A stretch of DNA of 52,933 nt from Bacillota bacterium (GCA_023413555.1 JAEZPG010000001.1:1-52933), one strand, 5' to 3'; shown: positions 34,295 through 43,115, numbered from the stretch's first letter. Notes: a model not told the origin generated them from the letters alone. A program made the numbers and translations.

Positions 34295-35407
34295 ATGAAA
34301 ATGAAAAAAGTGTTTGCTGTTGTGGTTTCGTTGATTTTTGCTTTCTCGTTGGTTGCCTGCGGTGGTAACAATTCCGGTAATGACAAAAAGGGCTCAGACG
34401 ATAATGCGACTGTTGCTCCTGCTCAAAGTGATTCTGCAACCACAGCACCTACGCAGGCTGCGTCTGATGCTTCTGGTAAGAAGGTAGGTCTTGTTCAGAT
34501 TAATAATACTAACTCCTATTACATTGGTGCTTCTAAAGCTTTCCATGAAGGAGCTGAGCAGTATGGCTTTACTTTAGATGAACAGTTCTGTGAAAACAGC
34601 TTAGAACAAGAAATCTCTATCATTGAGAACTTTATCCAGTTGAAATACGATGTGATCATCGCAGACCCTCAGGATGCAGAGGCTCTGGAAGATGTATTCC
34701 AAAAAGGTAAAGATGCTGGTATCAAGATGGTAGCACTTCGTAGCCCTATGAAAAATGCAGATTATAACTGCTTAATCAGCCACTATGATGGATTCTACGG
34801 TGCAACAATTGCTGGATGTGAATTACTCGGCGGAAAAGGTAAAGTACTTCTTCTAGAAGGACAGATTGGTCATGAAGCTTCCGATTCTCGTACAAAAGCA
34901 TTTAAGGATGTTGTTGCTAAATATCCAGATATCGAAGTAGTAGATCAGCAGCCATGTGATTGGGATCCTACAAAAGCTACAAATATCGTAGAATCTTGGA
35001 TTACTGAATATGGTGACAGCGTAAATGCTATCTTCTGTGAAACTGATGGTGCAACACCTGCTGTTGTAAATGCAATTGCAAATGCGGGATTAACAGGAAA
35101 GATTCGTGTTATCGGTAACGATGGTGAAAATGAATGTCTAGAATACATGAAAGAAGGACTAGTTGACGTAGAAGCTTTCTTTGGTAGCACTCGTGATGGA
35201 GCTAACTGTATGGCATATGTAGATGCAATCCTTCGTGGTGTTGATGTTGAAAAGACTGTTTACCTTCCACTTTATACTGCATGTTCTAAAGAATTACAGG
35301 AAAAAGTAAAAGCATTTGATGATAAGGTTAATGTATGTACTGCAGAAGAAGCATTAGACAAAGCTGCTAACTATAACAAAGAATTTGTTGGATTATATGA
35401 TAAATAA
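34295..35407 (+). CDS. Sugar-binding lipoprotein of the ABC transporter
   Basis: The 370-residue protein has a signal peptide with the lipobox LVAC (Cys near residue 23), a low-complexity Asp/Ser/Thr/Ala linker to about residue 60, and a type I periplasmic-binding fold (Peripla_BP_4 type). The fold starts KKVGLVQINNTNSYYIG and contains IIADPQDAEAL, LLEGQIGHEASDSRTKAF and VIGNDGENECLEYM. It would bind the operon's substrate outside the membrane. ATG 34295 follows GGAGGAT; the in-frame upstream region would disrupt the signal peptide. An unusually stable hairpin follows the gene. The ligand cannot be deduced. Confidence 0.93.
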   Translation: MKMKKVFAVVVSLIFAFSLVACGGNNSGNDKKGSDDNATVAPAQSDSATTAPTQAASDASGKKVGLVQINNTNSYYIGASKAFHEGAEQYGFTLDEQFCENSLEQEISIIENFIQLKYDVIIADPQDAEALEDVFQKGKDAGIKMVALRSPMKNADYNCLISHYDGFYGATIAGCELLGGKGKVLLLEGQIGHEASDSRTKAFKDVVAKYPDIEVVDQQPCDWDPTKATNIVESWITEYGDSVNAIFCETDGATPAVVNAIANAGLTGKIRVIGNDGENECLEYMKEGLVDVEAFFGSTRDGANCMAYVDAILRGVDVEKTVYLPLYTACSKELQEKVKAFDDKVNVCTAEEALDKAANYNKEFVGLYDK

Positions 35408-35422
35408 TTGACTAATGATACC

Positions 35423-35455
35423 GTATGTAGCAAGGTTTTTGACCTTGCTACATAC
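35423..35455 (+). other. Intercistronic stem-loop after the binding-protein gene
   Basis: GTATGTAGCAAGGT at 35423-35436 and ACCTTGCTACATAC at 35442-35455 form a perfect 14-bp stem with a 5-nt loop and no T run after it. Such hairpins stabilise the upstream mRNA or partly terminate, giving more binding protein than transporter. Confidence 0.7.
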
Positions 35456-35527
35456 ATAAACAGAACATTATAGATTGGGCTCCACAATATAACAAAAGAT
35501 TAAGTGGAAGCAGGGTGATGTGGCTAT

Positions 35528-38071
35528 ATGAATAATAGTAGAGAAAAATCAAAATTAGGGCAGTTTTTTGAAGCGTCAGCGAGGTATTCAGCATTAATAG
35601 CGTTAGTCATTGTGATGATTATCCTTTTTAGCTGCCTTAGCCCTTCTTTTTTAAGTTATTCAAATTTAATGAATATTATTAGACAAACTGCCATTACACT
35701 TGCCGTTTCGATCAGTATGACATTTATGATTCTTTCTGGTGGTATTGATCTTTCGGTTGGGTCAAATATTGCCGTCAGCGGTATGCTTGGTATTGTTGTG
35801 TTAAATATAACAGGTAGTACATTTATTGCAATTATTACGACTCTGTTAGTTGCAACTTTGTTTGGTTGTATCAATGGTTTCTTTATTGGAAAATTAAAAA
35901 TAACTGCGTTTATTGTAACCCTGGCTATGCAGTTTTTTGGACGTGGTGCAACTATGTTGCTGAACGGTGCTGCTTCCATTAAAGTTAATAATTCTTTTTA
36001 TAAGTTCATTGGTCAGGGAGACGTTATAGGGATTCCATTTTCATTGGTTTTAATTGTAGTATTATATGTAATTTTCTGTTATGTGAATGATCGCACAGTA
36101 TTTGGTAGAAAGATTTATGCGATAGGCGGTAATGTGTCTGCGGCACGTGCCAGTGGTATACGCGTGGAACGTGATTTGATTTTGATTTATTTAATAGCAG
36201 GATTTGTTTGCGGTATTGGTGCAATTCTTACTGTTGGTCGTATGGGATCTGCACAACCGTATGCTGGTCAAGGATTGGAATTTGATTGTATTACAGCTGT
36301 TGTACTTGGTGGTACAAGTTTGGAAGGTGGTAAAGGTAATCTAAAAGGTACGATTCTTGGCGCAATTCTTGTTGGTATTATTAATAATGGTCTTGGTTTG
36401 TTGTCACTAGATAATTATTTTACATACTTATGTACAGGTGGTTTGATTCTGTTTGCAGTAGGTTCGGATATGGTCATTACCCACTTTACCAATAAGAGTT
36501 TGGTTCCTAAATTAAGTGCAGAGGAAATGGTAAAAGAACCTGTAGTTGGTGTTACAATGTCAGTGGAGGAAGTATTAAATGCCCAAACACGCGTGGTGGA
36601 AATGAGAAAAATCACAAAAACCTTCCCAGGCATGAAAGCACTTGATAATGTGGATTTTACTATTAAACCTGGTGAAGTTCATGCACTTATGGGAGAAAAC
36701 GGTGCTGGTAAGTCTACTCTGATGCGTATTCTTAGTGGTGAGGAAACAGCGACATCAGGTGGAATCTATATCAATGATAAAAAGGTTGAGATTCATAATC
36801 CGTTTGAAGCAAAGGAAATGGGTATCTCCCTGATTCACCAGGAGATTGCATTAATTCCTGAGCTTACTGTTGCACAGAATATATATCTAGGAAAAGAAGC
36901 AAAAGCAGGATTTCCTTTATTTATTAGCAAGAGAAAAATGGTAAGGGATGCACAACAAGTATTAGATAAATTAGGATTAAATATTGATGTCCGAAAAAAA
37001 GTCAGCAGCCTTACTGTTTCTGAACAACAGATGGTAGAAATTGCAAAATCATTAGAGTCTAATGCTTGGTTAATTATTATGGATGAACCAACCTCCTCCT
37101 TAACAGAGGTTGAGAAGAATAGGCTTTTTGATATCATAGAATCCTTGAAAAAGCAGGGTGTTTCTATCGTCTATATTTCTCATAGAATGCAGGAAATCTT
37201 TCATGTATGCGACAAAATTACAATTCTTCGAGATGGTAAATGCGTTGGCGTGGAGAATATTGGGGAAGTAAGCGAAGGTAAGATCATCAGTATGATGGTA
37301 GGTCGTGAATTGACTAATATATTTGAACGAGAACGTCTTCAACTTGGTGAACCAGTAATTGAAGTCAAAAATCTCTGCAAACGTGGGGTATTCAATAACA
37401 TTTCCTTTACGGTACATATGCATGAAGTATTGGGATTTAGCGGTCTGGTAGGTGCAGGACGTACGGAGGTTGCTAGATGTATCTGTGGACTAGATAAGCC
37501 AGATAGTGGAGAAATCTATATCAATGGAAAGAAGGTTGAGATAGGTTCCACTTCAGATGCATTAAAGTTTGGCATTGCATATGTTCCAGAGGATAGAAAA
37601 CAGGATGGATTTGTTCCATATATGTCGATATGTGACAACATTGGAATGGCTTCCTATGACAAGATTAGTAAGGCCGGTATTATGAATAAAGGGTTAGAGA
37701 AAGAGTTAGCAAATGATTATATCGACAGGTTACAGATTAAGACAACCAGCCTGAAAAAAAATGTTGTTGAATTATCAGGTGGTAATCAACAGAAGGTTTC
37801 TCTGGCTAATAGACTATCAACAGAACCAAAGATTTTAATATTGGATGAGCCAACAAGAGGTATTGATATTGGTGCAAAAGCAGAAATTCATCATTTGATT
37901 GCAGAGTTGGCTAAGAAGAGTGTTGCAATTATTCTGATTTCTTCAGAGATGCCTGAACTGATTGGATGCGCAGATGGTATAGCAGTATTACGAGAGGGTA
38001 CTATGACCGCATTACTGGGCCAAGAAGATATGGAACAAAGTAGGATTATGTCTTACGCAGCACAAATATAA
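35528..38071 (+). CDS. Fused sugar ABC transporter: RbsC-type permease plus RbsA-type double ATPase
   Basis: The 847-residue protein joins two usually separate subunits. Residues 1-330 are an RbsC-family permease (MTFMILSGGIDLSVGSNIAV near residue 60, GGTSLEGGKGNLKGTILGAI near 260). After a ~25-residue linker comes a tandem ATPase of RbsA/MglA type. The first NBD has Walker A MGENGAGKST near 390, signature LTVSEQQMVEIAKSL and Walker B LIIMDEPTSS. The second has the degenerate P-loop GLVGAGRTE near 640, signature LSGGNQQKVSLANRL and LILDEPTRG. It ends near the kinase gene, 33 bp apart. Together with the separate permease it would give an asymmetric transporter with one ATPase fused to one of two permeases. 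Confidence 0.93.
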   Translation: MNNSREKSKLGQFFEASARYSALIALVIVMIILFSCLSPSFLSYSNLMNIIRQTAITLAVSISMTFMILSGGIDLSVGSNIAVSGMLGIVVLNITGSTFIAIITTLLVATLFGCINGFFIGKLKITAFIVTLAMQFFGRGATMLLNGAASIKVNNSFYKFIGQGDVIGIPFSLVLIVVLYVIFCYVNDRTVFGRKIYAIGGNVSAARASGIRVERDLILIYLIAGFVCGIGAILTVGRMGSAQPYAGQGLEFDCITAVVLGGTSLEGGKGNLKGTILGAILVGIINNGLGLLSLDNYFTYLCTGGLILFAVGSDMVITHFTNKSLVPKLSAEEMVKEPVVGVTMSVEEVLNAQTRVVEMRKITKTFPGMKALDNVDFTIKPGEVHALMGENGAGKSTLMRILSGEETATSGGIYINDKKVEIHNPFEAKEMGISLIHQEIALIPELTVAQNIYLGKEAKAGFPLFISKRKMVRDAQQVLDKLGLNIDVRKKVSSLTVSEQQMVEIAKSLESNAWLIIMDEPTSSLTEVEKNRLFDIIESLKKQGVSIVYISHRMQEIFHVCDKITILRDGKCVGVENIGEVSEGKIISMMVGRELTNIFERERLQLGEPVIEVKNLCKRGVFNNISFTVHMHEVLGFSGLVGAGRTEVARCICGLDKPDSGEIYINGKKVEIGSTSDALKFGIAYVPEDRKQDGFVPYMSICDNIGMASYDKISKAGIMNKGLEKELANDYIDRLQIKTTSLKKNVVELSGGNQQKVSLANRLSTEPKILILDEPTRGIDIGAKAEIHHLIAELAKKSVAIILISSEMPELIGCADGIAVLREGTMTALLGQEDMEQSRIMSYAAQI

Positions 38072-38104
38072 CAAGGTAATTTTAATACATAGGAGGAATG
38101 CCCA

Positions 38105-39670
38105 ATGAAGGACAAAATAATGGCATTAGACCTAGGTTCTACAGGTATAAAAGTGGCTCTTTTTGACTCCAAAGCCAATATTATTGGAAGCAAATACGGA
38201 GAGTATAAGACACAGTATCCTGGTCCTAATATGGTTCTGCAGAGCCCAACAGACTGGTGGACATATTTCTGCGAAGCCTCCCAAGCATTACTTAAGGAGA
38301 CACAAATCGATCCATCTGAAATAGCTTGTGTTGCTCCAAGTGGACAGATGTCAGCTTTAATTCCAATCGATAAGGATGGAAAGTTGTTAATGGATCCATG
38401 TCAGATATGGGCAGATATGCGTTGCTCCAAGCAAGTAAAAGAGATTGCCGAGGCAAATGGTGGACAGGATAAAGTATACTATCAAACAGGAATTGGCTTG
38501 ACCGAGGAGACATTTACTGGATACAAGATTCTATGGTTTAGAGAAAATATGCCAGAACTATTTGAAAAAACAGTACTTTATCTACAACCCAAAGAATATA
38601 TTGGATTGCAATTGACAGGAACTGCAGCAACAGATCCTTCCGATGCATCTGAAACGGTGATGCTAGATGTAAATACCCGTACTTGGTCAAAGAAAATACT
38701 AGCTGATATCGGGATTGATGAATCAAAGTTGCCACCAATTAAGAAATCCTATGACTTATTAGGTCATGTAACAGATGAAGCAGCAAAAGCAACAGGTCTT
38801 CTTGCGGGCACTCCGGTTTGTGTCGGTGGCGGAGATGTTGCGATTGCTACCTTAGGTGCGGGAGTAAGTAAAGCCGGAGAAGCCTATCTATATATTGGAT
38901 CAGGTTCTTGGGTAGGTATATCTTCCGAGGTGCCACTTTTAGACTTTGAAAAACGAATTGCGTGTATCTCCAGTACTACTACAGAGGGATATGTTCCTCA
39001 TGAGGTTGCTTTCTCAGGTGGATTAAGTCAACAGTGGGCAAGAGAACTGGTAAATACGATCCCTAATAGTAACTATAAAATAAAATATGATGAAATGGAT
39101 GCTTTAGCTGCCAATTCTCCAATTGGCGCATCCGGATTAATCTTCTTGCCATATCTTAGAGGAGGCGGTGCACCTACTCAGAATATTAATGCTCGTGGCG
39201 GCTTCATTGGACTTGAGCCAAAACATAATTATGGAGATATGTGTCGTGCAATCTTAGAAGGGGTTGCTTATATTCTTAGAGAGTGCTTAGAAGCTTTAGA
39301 TGATTTGTCTACTTGCGAGATTAAGGAAGTATATTTAATTGGCGGTGGCGCAAAGGGCAAGTTGTGGAAACAAATTATAGCTAATGTTATTCAGAGACCT
39401 GTTGTTTGTACAACAATGAAGCAGGAAGCAAATACTTGGGGTGCTGCAAAACTAGGTGGTGTTTGTGTTGGATTATGGAAGAACTTTGAGGAAGCGCAAA
39501 GCCTGGTTCAGCGTGAAAGTGTTTCTTATCCAGATCCAAAGACAAAAGATATCTATGATGCACTTTATAAGGTATTTCTTCATAGCTATGATCAATTAGT
39601 TCCTGTATTTGAGGAGTTGGCTGACTGTAGAATTATGATTGATGAATATATCCGAGGCCTTAATGACTGA
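38105..39670 (+). CDS. FGGY-family sugar kinase (xylulokinase-like)
   Basis: The 521-residue protein has the FGGY/actin-fold ATPase motifs: phosphate-1 ALDLGSTGIKVALF (residues 6-19), the sugar-binding QIWADMRC region and the C-terminal adenosine motif LIGGGAKGKLWKQIIANV near 420. The family phosphorylates sugars and polyols such as xylulose, glycerol, ribulose, fuculose, erythritol or AI-2. The closest feel is xylulokinase, but specificity cannot be settled by eye. In this operon it should phosphorylate the imported sugar or its SDR product before aldol cleavage. RBS AGGAGGAAT precedes the ATG; the stop overlaps the region before the SDR gene. Confidence 0.9.
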   Translation: MKDKIMALDLGSTGIKVALFDSKANIIGSKYGEYKTQYPGPNMVLQSPTDWWTYFCEASQALLKETQIDPSEIACVAPSGQMSALIPIDKDGKLLMDPCQIWADMRCSKQVKEIAEANGGQDKVYYQTGIGLTEETFTGYKILWFRENMPELFEKTVLYLQPKEYIGLQLTGTAATDPSDASETVMLDVNTRTWSKKILADIGIDESKLPPIKKSYDLLGHVTDEAAKATGLLAGTPVCVGGGDVAIATLGAGVSKAGEAYLYIGSGSWVGISSEVPLLDFEKRIACISSTTTEGYVPHEVAFSGGLSQQWARELVNTIPNSNYKIKYDEMDALAANSPIGASGLIFLPYLRGGGAPTQNINARGGFIGLEPKHNYGDMCRAILEGVAYILRECLEALDDLSTCEIKEVYLIGGGAKGKLWKQIIANVIQRPVVCTTMKQEANTWGAAKLGGVCVGLWKNFEEAQSLVQRESVSYPDPKTKDIYDALYKVFLHSYDQLVPVFEELADCRIMIDEYIRGLND

Positions 39671-39714
39671 TGATATTTTCAATACATACAAGTAAAATTA
39701 AGGAGGAATATATT

Positions 39715-40509
39715 ATGAGTAAAACAGTCGTTATTACTGGTGGAGCAATGGGACAGGGCTTAAGCCATGCTGTTGCATTTGCAAAACTAAACTACAATGT
39801 AGTAATTGGTGATCTGTTTTCACCAGATGATAGCCGTATGCAGGCTGCATTAAAACAAATAGAAGAGGCTGGTGGAAAAGGCCTTGCTGTTACTTGTGAT
39901 GTTACTAAGGAAGATCAAGTAGTAGATATGTTTACGAAGGCTGCAAAAGAGTTTGGTACCATAGATGTTGTTATTAGTAATGCAGGTATCATGACCTTTG
40001 GAAATACATGGGAATTGGATGAAGAGAAGGTATGGAAGACCATAGATATTAATCTGATGGGAACCTGGCGTGTAAATAAGGAAGCAGCCAAGTATATGAT
40101 GGCTCAAAAGAGTGGTCGTATTATCAATATATCTTCTACAGCTGGATTAAAGGGGACTCCTACATTAGGTCACTATACAATGTCTAAATTTGGTGTAATA
40201 GGACTTACCAAGACTTTAGCAAAAGAACTTGCTAAATATGGTGTCACTGTTAATGTTATTTGCCCAACAATGGTTAAAACCCCAATGACCGAAAGACCTG
40301 AGTTTATTTCCTATATCAATGGTATGAAGGGAACCAATTATAAGACCTTTGATGAAATGAATGAGGCTCTTTGCAAGAGCCGTGCCATGGGTGTAGCATT
40401 TATTGAGGCACAGGATGTCAGCAATTATGTTGTATGGGTTGCAACTTCCGATGAAGCTAAGTTAATCACAGGTGCATCTTTAGCACTTGATGCTGGTTCT
40501 ATGCTATAA
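39715..40509 (+). CDS. SDR-family dehydrogenase, mycofactocin-associated-like subgroup
   Basis: The 264-residue short-chain dehydrogenase has the NAD motif TGGAMGQGLSHAVAFA, NAG in VVISNAGIM, catalytic Ser in INISSTAGLKG, and the Tyr-x-x-x-Lys pair in HYTMSKFGV. The GQGxSHAV phrase and the later NVICPTMVKTPM segment resemble carveol-dehydrogenase or mycofactocin-associated SDRs rather than the common FabG group. The likely reaction is NAD(P)-linked oxidation of a polyol or sugar alcohol, or reduction of its keto form. ATG 39715 is preceded by AAGGAGGAAT. No mycofactocin biosynthesis genes are in the window. Confidence 0.88.
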   Translation: MSKTVVITGGAMGQGLSHAVAFAKLNYNVVIGDLFSPDDSRMQAALKQIEEAGGKGLAVTCDVTKEDQVVDMFTKAAKEFGTIDVVISNAGIMTFGNTWELDEEKVWKTIDINLMGTWRVNKEAAKYMMAQKSGRIINISSTAGLKGTPTLGHYTMSKFGVIGLTKTLAKELAKYGVTVNVICPTMVKTPMTERPEFISYINGMKGTNYKTFDEMNEALCKSRAMGVAFIEAQDVSNYVVWVATSDEAKLITGASLALDAGSML

Positions 40510-40549
40510 GCTATTGCAGATAACGTTAATACTATAGGAGGTACAAAAG

Positions 40550-41452
40550 ATGGACCTAACAAAATTTATGGTTAAAGGTGCTGTTACAGAATTAGTTTCT
40601 ACATTTGATGATAATGAAAAACTTGATTTAGGAATGTTTGAAAATGAGGTTGATTTCCAACTGGAAGCCGGTATTAAAGGTTTGTTTACAGGCGGATTTG
40701 CTAGTGAAAGTCTTTATACAACACAAGAAGAGAGAGTAGCAATGACCAAGGTTGCAGTGGAAAAAGCTAATGGTAAAGTTCCTGTAATTGGCAATATTGC
40801 AGAACTTCGTCCTTGTGATGCTCTTGCTCTGCTAAAATCATTAGAAGAAATAGGTGTAGACGCAGTTTGTGTTACTCAGCCTTATGTCTTAGGATATACA
40901 CAGGATATGATGGTTAAATATTTCACTAAATTAGCAGAAAGCACAAAGCTTCCTGTGTATGTATATAATGCACCTCAGACTAGCAATACTTTAACTCCTG
41001 CTACAGTTGCTAAGATTGCTAACAACAATGAGAATGTTGTTGGTTATAAGGATAGTACACAGGATATCATTCATTTACAAAGTGTACAGGCTGGTATCAA
41101 AGAAGGGAAGCATTGGGAATGTGTTTCCGGTAGTGATGCTACTATCTTCCCTACTCTTACGGTAGGTGGTTGCGGTATCATTTCCTTGATTTCTGCTGTA
41201 TTTCCAAAGCCTATTATTGACATCTGTGACATCTATTTCAGTGGCAATGTAGAAGGTGCCTTTGAGAAACAGAAAGAAATTCTTGAAATCCGTACTGCAC
41301 TTAAAGGTGCTCCATTCCTTGCAGGTTACAAATATGCTGCAAGCTTAATCGGGTTACCTCTTGGCATTGTTCGCGCACCATTGTCAGATGCTTCTGATGC
41401 AGAAAAAGCTAAAATCAAGGATAATATGATTAAATTAGGACTTGTTAAATAA
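40550..41452 (+). CDS. DapA/NanA-family pyruvate-type aldolase
   Basis: The 300-residue protein belongs to the dihydrodipicolinate synthase/N-acetylneuraminate lyase superfamily. The Tyr motif VYVYNAPQTSN (about residue 137) and the Schiff-base Lys in VVGYKDST (about 165) are present; the usual G-S-T-GE loop is replaced by GGFASES. Besides DapA and NanA, the family includes 2-keto-3-deoxy-sugar-acid aldolases. Its place at the end of a catabolic operon argues against lysine biosynthesis. It may cleave a keto-deoxy acid, complementing DeoC. It is the last gene before a terminator. Confidence 0.88.
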   Translation: MDLTKFMVKGAVTELVSTFDDNEKLDLGMFENEVDFQLEAGIKGLFTGGFASESLYTTQEERVAMTKVAVEKANGKVPVIGNIAELRPCDALALLKSLEEIGVDAVCVTQPYVLGYTQDMMVKYFTKLAESTKLPVYVYNAPQTSNTLTPATVAKIANNNENVVGYKDSTQDIIHLQSVQAGIKEGKHWECVSGSDATIFPTLTVGGCGIISLISAVFPKPIIDICDIYFSGNVEGAFEKQKEILEIRTALKGAPFLAGYKYAASLIGLPLGIVRAPLSDASDAEKAKIKDNMIKLGLVK

Positions 41453-41481
41453 GTAATAGTATAAGATATATAGAGTTGGGG

Positions 41482-41524
41482 GCTGTTGCACAAAAACTTT
41501 GTTAAAAGTGTGACAGCTTCTTTA
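41482..41524 (+). terminator. Terminator of the catabolic operon
   Basis: GCTGTTGCAC at 41482-41491 pairs with GTGTGACAGC at 41508-41517 (two G-U pairs), followed by TTCTTTAATTT. It is a close relative of the hairpin at 11686-11727. Confidence 0.7.
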
Positions 41525-41627
41525 ATTTGCATAAAATAACCGTTAAATGGGATTGTATCCAAGAAAATGCATGTATACTTTTAAAATTAAATAGAATTAT
41601 GTAAAAAAATATGATACAATTTGTTGT

Positions 41628-41648
41628 ATGCGTGAAATATTCGCGTAT
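41628..41648. promoter_or_regulatory. 21-bp imperfect palindrome upstream of the rnf operon
   Basis: ATGCGTGAAATATTCGCGTA at 41628-41647 (plus T) matches its own reverse complement at most positions; the core is CGTGAA-ATA-TTCGCG. It looks like an operator and resembles redox-repressor Rex-type half-sites, but the spacer is one base short of the usual Rex form. The rest of the 41525-41769 gap has an ill-defined promoter, with TATACT near 41738. Confidence 0.4.
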
Positions 41649-41769
41649 TAAGTACAAGGTATTTCATAAATGATAGTAATGCTGAGATACTAGATGTAAT
41701 ATTCGAAATATAACAACAAGGATTACTTTTATAGGTATACTATACTATTAAGGGAAAGAGGGATTAACA

Positions 41770-43095
41770 ATGCGTATGGCAACTTTCAAAGGCGGCATAC
41801 ATTCTTATGATGGGAAAGATTTATCCAAAGAGAAAGTTACAAAAGTTATAATGCCAAAAGGGGACTTAGTGTTTCCGTTAGCACAGCACATTGGTGCACC
41901 GGCCACTCCGGTAGTAGCAGTGGGTGACACTGTTCTTATGGGACAAACTATAGCAGAAGGAAAAGATTTTATATCTGCTTCCATATGTAGTTCTGTTTCT
42001 GGGAAAGTAAAAGCTATAGCGAAGCATTTAGTGGCATCTGGCAGCATGGTAGAGTCGATTATTATAGAAAACGACGGAGAATATAAGACTGTGGAAGGCT
42101 ACGGCGAGAAGCGGGATTATACCAAAATGACAAAGGAAGAAATTAGAGAAATAGTAAAGAAAGCTGGAATTATTGGTATGGGTGGTGCAGGTTTTCCAGC
42201 TCATGTAAAGTTAACACCGAAGGATGACGAAAAGATTGATTATGTCATTTTAAATGGTGCGGAATGCGAACCGTACCTTACCTCAGATTATCGGATGATG
42301 ATTGAACGCTCTAAAGATATTGTGACAGGATTGAAAATCATTCTTACATTATTCCCTAATGCGAAAGGTATTATCTCTATTGAGAATAATAAACCGGAGG
42401 CAATTAAGGTAATGGAAGAAGCCATTGCTAATGAAAGTAATATCTCCATAAAAGTATTAAAGACCAAATACCCACAAGGTGCAGAGAGAAAATTAGTCTT
42501 TGCTACTTGCGGACGTAAGTTGAATTCTAGTTTGCTTCCAGCAGATGTTGGCTGTGTAGTAAATAATATAGATACAGTTATTTCGATTTATGAGGCTGTT
42601 TGTGAAAATATTCCAAGTATTCGTCGTGTTATTACGGTATCTGGGGATGCAATAGTAGATCCAAGTAATTTTATTGTAAAAACTGGTACTAGCTATGCGG
42701 AACTAGTAGAAGCTGCAGGAGGATTTATAGAAGAACCTGAGAAAATAATTTCTGGTGGCCCTATGATGGGTATGGCTCTTTATGATATCGATGTGCCAGT
42801 TACAAAAGCTTCCTCTGCATTACTTGCAATGAAAAAAGATCCAGTTGCTGAAGTAGCACAGAGCAACTGTATTAAATGTGGACGTTGTGCGACAGTATGT
42901 CCATGTCGTCTGCTTCCTGTTTTGATGGCTAAGGCTGTAAAGCAGGGTGACTTAGATAAGTTTGTCAGCCTTCAGGGTATGGAATGTTATGAGTGTGGCT
43001 GTTGTACGTATGCTTGTCCAGCTAGAATTCCATTGACACAGCAGTTTAAGAAGGCTAGAAAAGCAATCATTGCGGAAAGAAAAAAAGAGAAATAA
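41770..43095 (+). CDS. rnfC: Rnf complex subunit RnfC
   Basis: RnfC is the soluble NADH-binding subunit of the Rnf ferredoxin:NAD+ oxidoreductase, which couples electron transfer to Na+ or H+ pumping. The 441-residue protein has a Gly-rich NADH/FMN-binding region (IIGMGGAGFPAHVKL, about residues 137-151) and the SLBB-like part. Two [4Fe-4S] motifs, CIKCGRCATVCPC and CYECGCCTYACPA, lie at about 373 and 412. It begins a six-gene operon in the order CDGEAB, common in Clostridia. A shortened tail without the long Ala/Glu repeats of proteobacterial RnfC is typical of Firmicutes. Confidence 0.96.
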   Translation: MRMATFKGGIHSYDGKDLSKEKVTKVIMPKGDLVFPLAQHIGAPATPVVAVGDTVLMGQTIAEGKDFISASICSSVSGKVKAIAKHLVASGSMVESIIIENDGEYKTVEGYGEKRDYTKMTKEEIREIVKKAGIIGMGGAGFPAHVKLTPKDDEKIDYVILNGAECEPYLTSDYRMMIERSKDIVTGLKIILTLFPNAKGIISIENNKPEAIKVMEEAIANESNISIKVLKTKYPQGAERKLVFATCGRKLNSSLLPADVGCVVNNIDTVISIYEAVCENIPSIRRVITVSGDAIVDPSNFIVKTGTSYAELVEAAGGFIEEPEKIISGGPMMGMALYDIDVPVTKASSALLAMKKDPVAEVAQSNCIKCGRCATVCPCRLLPVLMAKAVKQGDLDKFVSLQGMECYECGCCTYACPARIPLTQQFKKARKAIIAERKKEK

Positions 43096-43115
43096 TACAG
43101 AGAGAGGTGTAAATT

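Noticed and set aside
32481..41452. The catabolic operon as an AI-2 (lsr) system
   Set aside because: FGGY kinase, RbsA-type transporter and a DeoC-fold aldolase resemble lsr in outline. However, the aldolase has true DeoC motifs, and an SDR and a DapA-type aldolase are present, while LsrG- and LsrR-type genes are absent.
41482..41524. GGGGCTGTTGCAC as the end of an IS6-like insertion sequence
   Set aside because: The resemblance to IS6-family ends is short, no transposase or target duplication is present, and the sequence is fully explained as a terminator stem.
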